In this document: positions 53,123 to 60,681 of the stretch, piece by piece
Layout: each line of letters begins with the position of its first letter
Position numbering within the stretch: the first letter of the stretch is position 1
Source: an uncultured Bacteroidales bacterium
GTDB taxonomy: Bacteria; Bacteroidota; Bacteroidia; Bacteroidales; Muribaculaceae
DNA length: 64,000 nucleotides
Direction: 5' to 3'
Assembly: GCA_900542185.1 (NCBI GenBank)
Contig: UQMZ01000007.1
Location: forward strand, 1-64,000
Notes under the pieces: generated by a model
What the model saw: only the letters and a program-made list of their open reading frames with translations
The model's database searches: none
What the model was told of the DNA's origin: nothing
Position numbers and translations under genes: made by a program

Positions 53123-54604
53123 CTAAACAAGATTGCTGCGGAGGGTACGGGCATCGGCGAGAGTGAGCGAATAGACGGTAGTGGCGCCGGAGTTGGTGGT
53201 GAGCTGTAGCGAAACGCGGTCCGTGAAGCGCGTGAAGGGAGTGCGGCGAATGCGCACGGACTCGATGTCAGTATAGCGCATGTATTCGCGGATACGGGCT
53301 ATGTTGCCTCGGTTTATCAGCACATACGATTCTGTCAACTCTATGCTGCTGTGGCGCCGTGTCAGGACGGCACGCCACGCCATTACTGCTATATACAACG
53401 AACAGACTACGATGGCCGGCATCACGATGTCGGCTGAGAATATCAGTACAAGCAACGCTGCTGCGGCAATGCCGAGATGGGGCAGGAAAGTTCGAACAAA
53501 TACTCCTTTACCGGAATGGGCCGTCATTATCGGAGAATTGACATCCTCTTTAGACGCGTCGTCGCCAAGCCACCAGGCGAGCATACGGTTGCCGAGGTCG
53601 GAACCATAGATGGTTATGTCGCCGCGCTTCTTCTCATCTGTCACGTTTTCAGCCTGATGTATGGAAACGGTCTCGCAATGAGCCATACGCTCCAGCGGAT
53701 TCTGCTTTATGCCGAGCACCGTGGCCTTGTCTCGGGCAATTCGACTGGTATAACGAGAGAAGAGTCCTGATTCGAAAGTGAGTTTGTTGTCGGCGATATC
53801 GATACTCATGCCGTAATATCTGATTGCAGTCCTGCCGGTCCAGAGCAGGATGACGAACAGATAGATAATGAAGGCAACGAGAAGGGACTGACCTATGGTC
53901 ATAGATATATCCGTCGCACGGGTGTCGACATAGTCGATGATATGATCAGCAGCTTCACTGTCTACATCCATAATCCTGTCGAAAACATAAGCTGCGGCGG
54001 CTCCGAGTATGGCAAAGCCCTTAAGATGGTTCTGGCATAGTGCCCCCTTGATGATGTTTAGATTGCTGACGTGCAACGTTTCCTGTTCGAATGGCGGCGG
54101 AACAGCAACTGCGCTGTCTTCGATGTTGGAAAAGTCCTCGCCGATGCGAACTTGTCGCAGCAATGCCTGCCATTCCGATTCATCAAGTATCAGCTCTACC
54201 TCCTGCTTGTCGCTGGCGAGTGTATCGAACGCCACGCCGCGCATGTCGACAATACGATAAAAGATACCGCTCTTGGTGCGCAGGTTGTGTATGCGTTCCA
54301 ACGGTACGCTGGTGGTGTTTTTGAACGCCAGGCCGTGGGTGTAGATCAGACTGTCGCCTTCTATATGGTATTTGCGGAAGTAATATTTAGTGAACGCTAC
54401 GGCAGCCGACAGTGCCAGGGCACCTCCTAAGATTGCAATCGCCGTGATGATTCGTTGCGAGAATACTTCTTCGTCATCGAACAGGATCATACCGACAAAT
54501 ATCAAAATGGCCGCGAGCAGTTGTTGAAACGACTGCATCCATATCACGATGAATGCAGCCGGGCTCATACGCCGGGGGGTGGTGAAATCATTCATCGCAA
54601 GCAT
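53123..54604 (-). CDS. PH-domain membrane protein, YdbT-like
   Basis: A 493-aa inner-membrane protein with paired hydrophobic helices at about 16-66, 185-260 and 365-395, each pair followed by a bacterial PH (bPH2/DUF304) domain. The first PH block is YHIEGDSLIYTHGLAFKNTTSVPLERIHNL; the last is IREYMRYTDIESVRIRRTP. This repeated arrangement is that of YdbT/YdbS-type pairs, whose molecular role is unclear. Its start overlaps the end of the YdbS-like gene (ATG 54604, or 54595 three codons in, against a stop at 54588), so the two are co-translated. Confidence 0.8.
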   Translation of the reverse strand: MLAMNDFTTPRRMSPAAFIVIWMQSFQQLLAAILIFVGMILFDDEEVFSQRIITAIAILGGALALSAAVAFTKYYFRKYHIEGDSLIYTHGLAFKNTTSVPLERIHNLRTKSGIFYRIVDMRGVAFDTLASDKQEVELILDESEWQALLRQVRIGEDFSNIEDSAVAVPPPFEQETLHVSNLNIIKGALCQNHLKGFAILGAAAAYVFDRIMDVDSEAADHIIDYVDTRATDISMTIGQSLLVAFIIYLFVILLWTGRTAIRYYGMSIDIADNKLTFESGLFSRYTSRIARDKATVLGIKQNPLERMAHCETVSIHQAENVTDEKKRGDITIYGSDLGNRMLAWWLGDDASKEDVNSPIMTAHSGKGVFVRTFLPHLGIAAAALLVLIFSADIVMPAIVVCSLYIAVMAWRAVLTRRHSSIELTESYVLINRGNIARIREYMRYTDIESVRIRRTPFTRFTDRVSLQLTTNSGATTVYSLTLADARTLRSNLV

Positions 54605-55100
54605 CTTTGTTGATTAACAATGCCTTGATGCGCTCAGCGTCATCGTTGGTAAGACCGGGGATGGACATCTGATTTGCAGAGGACTGCGAGCCGTTGATGA
54701 TATCGAGGTAGCTTAGGCCGAACATACGAGCTATGGGATTGGTGCGTACGGATACCTGCTGTATCTTACTGAACGGTATGGTCTTGACAGATGTGAAGAA
54801 GATGCCGGAGCGGTAGGAGACATCCTTGTCGCGAAGCGCATAACCCTTGAAGTCATATATCTTGTGAACAAGCACCAGGTTGATCACCAATGTTATGACC
54901 AGTACTGCCTCCACGCCGAGCAGTATCCACCATCTGTAAGATTCCTCAAATGCAAGGATTATGAATGCGAGTCCCATAAAGACGATGTAACTCAATATGA
55001 TACGGGCCGTCAGCACACGGGTGTAAATTGGTTCAACGGGTTGGAATTCGAGGTCCTCGACGGGCTGGACGTCATCGGGCCATATCTGTCTGTTTATCAT
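54588..55100 (-). CDS. PH-domain membrane protein, YdbS-like
   Basis: A 170-aa membrane protein with two helices (about 30-50, IILSYIVFMGLAFIILAF; about 56-80, ILLGVEAVLVITLVINLVLV) followed by one bacterial PH domain (YALRDKDVSYRSGIFFTSVKTIPFSKIQQV). The start at 55100 (MINRQIWPDD) is preferred because the longer frame, from 55172, would run through the TAATTTTG promoter element at 55143-55150. It precedes and overlaps the YdbT-like gene. The pair probably forms one membrane complex; function not known. Confidence 0.82.
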   Translation of the reverse strand: MINRQIWPDDVQPVEDLEFQPVEPIYTRVLTARIILSYIVFMGLAFIILAFEESYRWWILLGVEAVLVITLVINLVLVHKIYDFKGYALRDKDVSYRSGIFFTSVKTIPFSKIQQVSVRTNPIARMFGLSYLDIINGSQSSANQMSIPGLTNDDAERIKALLINKDACDE

Positions 55101-55142
55101 ACTTAGTCTGTTAGGTAGGTTTATCGTTGTATTATCATACTG

Positions 55143-55180
55143 CAAAATTAGTAAATTATCACAAATTTTCATTAACTTTG
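55143..55180. promoter_or_regulatory. Divergent promoters of the PH-domain pair and the GH109-like gene
   Basis: TAATTTTG on the minus strand (55143-55150) faces the YdbS-like gene; TAACTTTG on the plus strand (55173-55180) faces the GH109-like gene and lies 22 nt before its ATG. The two promoters overlap physically, so they may compete. Confidence 0.6.
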
Positions 55181-55202
55181 TTGGAGGAATAATCTTTACA
55201 TC

Positions 55203-56765
55203 ATGAAAAGACTCAGCAAACTGATTATTGCAGCGGGTGCAGTACTTATAACGGATGCATCATATTTACCTGCGCAGGCCGAAGTAAACGAATATGGCAC
55301 TGAGTGGAACTGGAACAAGGGTACGATCGAGACAGTGTCGCCTGAACGTCAGGCCGGACAAAAAAGCGTGCTCGGACTCGCTTTACCGGCTATGGAATCC
55401 GTTCGCGTAGGATTTGTGGGACTCGGTATGCGCGGCCCGGGCGCCGTGGAACGCTTCACGCATATTCCCGGTGTGGAAATCAAGGCACTGTGCGATTATG
55501 AGCAGGCACGCGCCGACAGTTGTCAAAAATACCTCCGTCAGTCCTCGATGCCCGAAGCGACGGTGTATTATGGAGAGGAGGGATATAAGGAACTGTGCAA
55601 GCGTCCCGACATAGACCTGGTCTACATAGCCGCCGACTGGTTGCACCATGTTCCCATAGCGAAGTGCGCGCTGGAGAACGGCAAAAACGTTGCTATCGAG
55701 GTGCCCTCGGCCATGACACTAAAGGATTGCTGGGATCTGGTGGATCTGAGCGAGCAGATGCAGAAACACTGCATGATACTGGAGAATTGCTGCTACGACT
55801 GGTTTGAGATGAACACCCTCAACATGGCACAGCAGGGAGTGTTCGGGGACATAATCCGTGCCCAGGGCGCATACATACACGACCTGACGCCATTCTGGAA
55901 GCATTATTGGAGGAAGGGACCGGAGGATAAACTTGGCTGGCGTCTGGACTACAACATGCGTCACCGCGGCGACGTGTACCCCACTCACGGCCTTGGCCCC
56001 GTGGCTCAGGCCATGAACATACACCGTGGTGACAGGATGAAGACTCTCGTGGCTATGGATACCCGCTCCTACAACGGGCGTGACCTGGTGAAGCAGATGG
56101 CAGACTCTACATGCAACAGCTTCCGCAACGGCGACCACACCACGACCCTGATCCGAACGGAAAACGGTAAGGTAATTGAGATTCAGCACAATGTGATGAC
56201 ACCGCAGCCCTATAACCGCCTATATCAGCTGACAGGCACACGTGGATTCGCCAACAAATATCCTATAGAAGGTTACGCTGTGGGAGGCCAGCAGCTTACT
56301 GATGCAGGCGTGAAGGTAGACATCGAAAATCTGTCGGCACATTCGTTTCTGCCCGAGCACGAGCATAAGGCACTGGAGGAGAAGTATCAGCATCCCATCC
56401 TTAAGAAATACGGCGAGATGGCCAAGGAGGTGGGCGGTCACGGCGGCATGGACTTCATAATGGACAGCCGATTGGTTTACTGCCTGCAGAACGGTCTGCC
56501 TCTTGACATGGATGTCTACGACCTGGCTGAATGGTGTTCGCTGGCTGAGTTGGGTTCGCTGTCTATGGACAACGGATGCGCGCCGGTAAGCATGCCCGAC
56601 TTCACGCGCGGAGACTGGAACAAGACCACTGGATATCATCACGCATACGCCACCGAGGAACAGGAGCGCGCATCGCTGGCCAAGGCCGAGGCGTTTACCG
56701 CGGCTCTTAAAACCAAAGCCGCAAAGAAGAGCGGTAAGAAACCGGGTAAAAAGAATCGCAAGTAA
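55203..56765 (+). CDS. GH109-like Gfo/Idh/MocA family protein (alpha-N-acetylgalactosaminidase candidate)
   Basis: A 520-aa exported NAD-dependent enzyme. After a signal peptide (about 1-27), the Rossmann fold begins at VGFVGLGMRGPGAVERF (about 70), followed by KALCDYEQARADSCQKYL and the EVPSAMTLKDCWDLVDL block of Gfo/Idh/MocA proteins. The length, the GMRGPGA nucleotide loop, the DYNMRHRGDVYPTHGLGP block and the export signal match GH109, whose members cleave alpha-GalNAc using tightly bound NAD. The C-terminus is a 15-residue Lys-rich tail. A NahK-like sugar kinase gene follows 2 nt later, which supports GalNAc as the product. Confidence 0.83.
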   Translation: MKRLSKLIIAAGAVLITDASYLPAQAEVNEYGTEWNWNKGTIETVSPERQAGQKSVLGLALPAMESVRVGFVGLGMRGPGAVERFTHIPGVEIKALCDYEQARADSCQKYLRQSSMPEATVYYGEEGYKELCKRPDIDLVYIAADWLHHVPIAKCALENGKNVAIEVPSAMTLKDCWDLVDLSEQMQKHCMILENCCYDWFEMNTLNMAQQGVFGDIIRAQGAYIHDLTPFWKHYWRKGPEDKLGWRLDYNMRHRGDVYPTHGLGPVAQAMNIHRGDRMKTLVAMDTRSYNGRDLVKQMADSTCNSFRNGDHTTTLIRTENGKVIEIQHNVMTPQPYNRLYQLTGTRGFANKYPIEGYAVGGQQLTDAGVKVDIENLSAHSFLPEHEHKALEEKYQHPILKKYGEMAKEVGGHGGMDFIMDSRLVYCLQNGLPLDMDVYDLAEWCSLAELGSLSMDNGCAPVSMPDFTRGDWNKTTGYHHAYATEEQERASLAKAEAFTAALKTKAAKKSGKKPGKKNRK

Positions 56766-56767
56766 CC

Positions 56768-57826
56768 ATGACAAAGAGCGAGATTTTAAGTCGGTTCGGC
56801 ATAGAGGTAGACGATAAGGAAATAATGCCGATTGGCAACGGACATATAAATGATACTTTCAGGGCTGTAGATAGTCGAACCGGCCGCGCCTACATACTGC
56901 AGCGTATAAATAATAAAGTGTTCCGCGACGTGGACCTTCTTCAGTCAAATATTGAGAAGGTAACGGCACACATCCGCAGCAAATTGGAAACTCAAGGCGA
57001 GAAAGACATAGACCGGAAAGTGGTGACACTGGTTAAACTGACAGATTCCGACAAGACCTATGTAAGGAATGACGATGGCAGTTACTGGCGCGTGATGCTG
57101 ATGATAGAGGATGCCGATACGCGGGAATCCGTCACGACGGAGAATGCGCGACATGCGGGAATGGCGTTCGGACGTTTCCAGGAGATGCTCAGCGACATGG
57201 ATCAGGAGATAGGTGAGAGCATTCCGGATTTTCACAACATGGAGCTGCGCTTGCGTCAGCTTGACGATGCCATCATAACTGATGCAGCAGGTAGATTCGA
57301 TGGTGTACGCGATCTTGTGAATGAATTGAAGAAGCGTACGGACCGTGCATGCCTTGCAGAAAGACTTTACCGCGAGGGTAAGCTGCCTAAACGGATATGT
57401 CACTGTGACACGAAGGTAAACAACATGCTGTTTGACAGTAACGGAGAGGTGTTGTGTGTAATAGACCTCGATACGGTAATGCCATCTTTCGTGTTTTCAG
57501 ATTTCGGAGATTTCCTGCGCACGGCTGCCAATAAAGGAGACGAGGATGATAAGGATCTGAGTCGAGTGGAGTTTGATATGGACATTTACACCGCGTTCAG
57601 GGAAGGTTATCTGGAAAGTGCCGGTGTATTCCTGATGGACACTGAGATCGAGAATCTACCGTATGCGGCCGAGCGGTTCGCCTATATGCAGGCGGTGCGT
57701 TTTCTGACCGATTATCTGAACGGCGACACATATTACCACATCGCATACCCAGACCACAACCTGGTGCGCGCCCGAGCCCAGTTCAAGCTGCTGCAGAGTA
57801 TAGAAGCGAACTTCAAGAATATGTAG
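56768..57826 (+). CDS. NahK-like N-acetylhexosamine 1-kinase (APH-fold)
   Basis: A 352-aa cytoplasmic kinase of the aminoglycoside phosphotransferase fold. The N-lobe has IGNGHINDTFRA and YILQRINNKVF; the catalytic loop is HCDTKVNNML (about 215) and the metal Asp lies in CVIDLDTVMPS (about 236). This ILQRIN plus CHCDTKxNN combination is typical of NahK-type enzymes, which phosphorylate GlcNAc or GalNAc at C1. It starts 2 nt after the GH109-like gene, so GalNAc released outside could be imported and turned into GalNAc-1-P here. An antibiotic-resistance role is unlikely. Substrate is inferred. Confidence 0.82.
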   Translation: MTKSEILSRFGIEVDDKEIMPIGNGHINDTFRAVDSRTGRAYILQRINNKVFRDVDLLQSNIEKVTAHIRSKLETQGEKDIDRKVVTLVKLTDSDKTYVRNDDGSYWRVMLMIEDADTRESVTTENARHAGMAFGRFQEMLSDMDQEIGESIPDFHNMELRLRQLDDAIITDAAGRFDGVRDLVNELKKRTDRACLAERLYREGKLPKRICHCDTKVNNMLFDSNGEVLCVIDLDTVMPSFVFSDFGDFLRTAANKGDEDDKDLSRVEFDMDIYTAFREGYLESAGVFLMDTEIENLPYAAERFAYMQAVRFLTDYLNGDTYYHIAYPDHNLVRARAQFKLLQSIEANFKNM

Positions 57827-57857
57827 AATATCTCTACGAACATTACGCTAACACTAT

Positions 57858-58244
57858 TTATAGTACTTGTTCTGCGAAGATGCGGCTGAAAGTCGCCTCA
57901 GGGTTGGATGTCAAGCCGGGATGCGGCCGTGAAGTGGCAAGACAGGCGCTTTTAACCGCCGATAGCCATCGGAATCGCTCCTCGACAGGCAACTCGGCCA
58001 TCGGACCGCCCGAGCGGTCACCGGATGCAACATTCAGAAAACCGTCGAACTGATTGCGGATTTCATTGAGGGTATGAGCGCAGTTAAACACAGCGAGTTT
58101 ATCAAGGTCGAGACGGATCTCGGCCTTGATCCATTTCAGACGCTTGCACATCATCAATAGTCCCACATTGATGAATTCCTCACGCTCGACACGGGGCACA
58201 TAGCGGATCACGGCATATTCGTAGACGTATTTCTCTTCCATCAT
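57858..58244 (-). CDS. DUF3037 protein
   Basis: A 128-aa protein of the DUF3037 family, recognised by YEYAVIRYVPRVEREEFINVGLLMMC near the N-terminus, a stretch highly typical of the family. No enzymatic motif or membrane segment is seen. Its ATG overlaps the HipA-like stop by 4 nt (ATGA), and the same gene order, kinase then DUF3037, is seen in many bacteria, so the two proteins probably act together. It converges with the NahK-like gene over a 31-nt gap. Function unknown. Confidence 0.82.
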   Translation of the reverse strand: MMEEKYVYEYAVIRYVPRVEREEFINVGLLMMCKRLKWIKAEIRLDLDKLAVFNCAHTLNEIRNQFDGFLNVASGDRSGGPMAELPVEERFRWLSAVKSACLATSRPHPGLTSNPEATFSRIFAEQVL

Positions 58245-59020
58245 CTCAATTTTTGAGCCTCAACGGCGGCGTTTACGAATATGCTGGAATTTGCCAGACG
58301 TGTTGTCAGGAATTTCTTGTATGTATCACGTATCATGTCCGGCGTCAGATCTGTATCCTCCCAGTGAAGCCATTCATCTGGAACCGCATCGACAATTTTG
58401 CATAAAGTCCGTGGCGTGATTTTCTGACGTAATTCCTTGTCGGCCTGTGTCATCATAGTGGCGCGATGCAATAAGGCATGATCCTTGATATAAGGGAAAG
58501 GGGATAGCGCTGCCTTCTCCGGATCGCTCCATGCATGATGGAAAATGAAGGAGGCGCCATGATCAATAAGCCACAGCTCATGATTCCATATCAGCATGTT
58601 GGTGTTGCGGACTGTACGATCCACATTGGTAAGGAACGCATCGAGCCATACCAGTTTGGACGCCGTCAGAGTATCCACATCGTTGACATACGGATCCATC
58701 GTCATGGCTCCGGACAAGTAATGAAGACCCAGATTCAAGCCCTGACTGTTCTTCAGCAAGTCCTGAATCTCCTCGTCACCCTCCGAGCGTCCGAAATCCT
58801 CATTAATGTCAAGAAAAACGACTTCAGGCACACGGAATCCTAATGCCCTTGCCACCTCGCTGCCGATGAACTCTGCAATCAGGGCCTTGGCACCATGACC
58901 CGCACCCCTGAACTTAACCACATATTTCAGCTCGTCCGCACCCTCGGCTAGAGCCGGCAGTGAGCCGCCCTCCCTAAGTGGCGTGATGTAACGTGTCAAT
59001 TGTTCTCTTCTGATATCCAT
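58241..59020 (-). CDS. HipA-like kinase family protein
   Basis: A 259-aa minimal HipA-type kinase. The N-lobe has ELKYVVKFRGAGHGAKALIAEFIGSEVARALG (nucleotide-binding Lys, then a helix with Glu), and the C-lobe LVWLDAFLTNVDRTVRNTNMLIW with the catalytic Asp/Asn pair, then LWLIDHGASFIFHH as the metal-binding DFG equivalent. HipA proper is about 440 aa and paired with the HipB repressor. This one is shorter, lacks HipB, and is paired instead with DUF3037. It may be a protein kinase or a metabolic or toxin-like kinase; substrate unknown. The upstream gap (59021-59204) has small GC hairpins but no gene. Confidence 0.82.
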   Translation of the reverse strand: MDIRREQLTRYITPLREGGSLPALAEGADELKYVVKFRGAGHGAKALIAEFIGSEVARALGFRVPEVVFLDINEDFGRSEGDEEIQDLLKNSQGLNLGLHYLSGAMTMDPYVNDVDTLTASKLVWLDAFLTNVDRTVRNTNMLIWNHELWLIDHGASFIFHHAWSDPEKAALSPFPYIKDHALLHRATMMTQADKELRQKITPRTLCKIVDAVPDEWLHWEDTDLTPDMIRDTYKKFLTTRLANSSIFVNAAVEAQKLR

Positions 59021-59204
59021 ATCAATATTAACATGTAATAGAGGATTTTATTTCAAGTCTATGACGTTTTGCAATCTATTATCCCACTCCATACAGAATT
59101 CCTTTGATGTTCTACCGATTCCCGGTTTGAAAGGCGTACTAAATGCTCCGGGATACTAAGATCCGGGGATGTCGCAGATCCGCGACCCTGATAACAAGAA
59201 CAGT

Positions 59205-59940
59205 TTACCTGCTTTTATAGAAATATGATTTGATCCTTTCTATTAGAGATTTTTGTTTGTTTGAATATTTCATATCTGAATCATTTAATTCATCATCATG
59301 AAGAGGATTGGCTGCAGATGTGAAATCATACTTTTTAATTTCAGACACAGTATTTAATACAATATCACATTTATCGCCTCGTGATATGGGATTAATTTGT
59401 CCGTCATTTGTGGATTTTTCATCTGATGATATAATGTTTACTGAAATTTCCAATATCCGATATCCTTTGATTGATAACACTTTATAAATATAATCATCAT
59501 AATACGTATTAATCTTTTCTCCATTAACATGAATGCTATCAATTATAGCAATTGCTTCATCATTCTGAGAGCAGTAAATCGCCGGTTGCATTTCAGGCAT
59601 TTCAGAAATAGCCTGCAACACAAGATGTTCACTTTTCAGGTAATCAAGAATGATACTACGGGACATTATTCTAAGCTCGTATAAACAAAGCTTAGTTTTA
59701 TCTGTATGAGTTTTTACATAATCGAATATGGAAAATTGTTCAAGATAATTTCCATAATCTAAAGCAAACGCAGGTTCCCGTATCCCTTTTACATCCAAAA
59801 CTATCACACAAGGAATCAGATTATTTTCCTCGCATATCTTTAACCTTTCTGAATCGCCACAATAATTATCGTAATCAAGGAGACGGAATTGCCAGGAGCC
59901 GTTTTCGTATTTAATATCATCGCCTATTGATGTATATACT
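59205..59940 (-). pseudogene. 5'-truncated gene of unknown function
   Basis: The frame is open from a TAA near 59944 down to 59205, with protein-like sequence throughout (GDDIKYENGSWQFRLLDYDNY, then IPCVIVLDVKGIREPAFALDY), but no ATG, and no GTG or TTG until 59807, well inside that protein-like sequence. A 200-aa product from GTG 59807 is possible. The missing 5' end abuts the stop of the HepT-like gene by a few nt, so insertion of that pair probably removed it. The family is not recognised; the C-terminus is basic and polar. Confidence 0.5.
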
Positions 59941-59945
59941 TATTC

Positions 59946-60281
59946 TTATTTTAAAAGTTGTTTCACTTCATCTTTTAGTTTCGGAAGATGATTAATGACG
60001 ATTCCCCAAATGGTAAAGGGTTGAAGAGAATCATACGCATGAATGAGATAGTTTCGTGTTCCTTTGATCTTACGGGCATCGGTAATTGGAATATCTGGCA
60101 TAATTTGCAGAATCTTTGTCATAGCTTCACCTATTATTCCGATTTGTCGCTCGATTGCATTACGAAACATACTGTCATTAAGAAATACCTGGTATTCCTT
60201 GGGCCGCTGGGTAAGATACAATTCGACCTCCCCAATTGCCTGCATGATATCTTGTAGATATTTTTTTATAGTTCTATCCAT
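59946..60281 (-). CDS. HepT-like HEPN-domain toxin (DUF86)
   Basis: A 111-aa four-helix HEPN protein. The active-site motif Rx4HxY is RNYLIHAYD (about residues 78-86), intact for RNase activity, with the Tyr that MntA enzymes can AMPylate. In HepT-MntA systems the HEPN protein is the RNase toxin and the nucleotidyltransferase inactivates it by AMPylation of the Tyr. The gene overlaps the end of mntA by 8 nt, the standard order. AT-rich, with a truncated neighbour downstream, consistent with a mobile cassette. Confidence 0.85.
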   Translation of the reverse strand: MDRTIKKYLQDIMQAIGEVELYLTQRPKEYQVFLNDSMFRNAIERQIGIIGEAMTKILQIMPDIPITDARKIKGTRNYLIHAYDSLQPFTIWGIVINHLPKLKDEVKQLLK

Positions 60282-60576
60282 AAATCAGTTGTTTTGTCTC
60301 GTTGAGTTCTTCTATGAAATATGGATTCTTTAGACAATCTTCATCTACCAGGTCAATTCTTCGTCCCATAAGATCTTCGAGATCCATGTAAAAGTTTAGA
60401 AGGTTTTCACCGGCAACCAAAGGGTCAGGATCATGATGAAATGTAGCAGAAAAATCCACATCGCTATTTTCATTGAAACGAGATGTAAGGATTGAACCAA
60501 ATACATAAAGAGTCTTCACCTTATACTTTTTGCATAAGGCAATAATCTTTTGGAGGTTGTCGGTAATCAGATGCAT
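60274..60576 (-). CDS. MntA-like nucleotidyltransferase antitoxin
   Basis: A 100-aa minimal nucleotidyltransferase. VFGSILTSRFNENSDVDF (about 26-43) contains the GSx10DxD metal and nucleotide motif, and a third Asp lies in RIDLVDE (about 74-80). Together with the HEPN gene that it overlaps by 8 nt it forms a type VII HepT/MntA toxin-antitoxin pair, where it transfers AMP to the toxin Tyr. First gene of the leftward pair. Its upstream control region is short (60577-60603) before the shared hairpin. Confidence 0.85.
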   Translation of the reverse strand: MHLITDNLQKIIALCKKYKVKTLYVFGSILTSRFNENSDVDFSATFHHDPDPLVAGENLLNFYMDLEDLMGRRIDLVDEDCLKNPYFIEELNETKQLIYG

Positions 60577-60603
60577 AAGCGGTGGAATTGTTTGAAAAGG
60601 ATT

Positions 60604-60651
60604 AAAGGCTGTGAAGTCTTAATCAACTAAGACAAAAACTTCACAGCCTTT
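60604..60651. terminator. Terminator of the pyruvate phosphate dikinase gene
   Basis: A 14-bp perfect inverted repeat, AAAGGCTGTGAAGT (60604-60617) and ACTTCACAGCCTTT (60638-60651), lies just past the dikinase stop. In the leftward direction it is followed by the T-rich TTTAATCCTTTT. It separates the dikinase gene from the HepT/MntA pair. Confidence 0.75.
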
Positions 60652-60681
60652 CTTATTCAGTTACGTTTAGTATCGAAGGGA

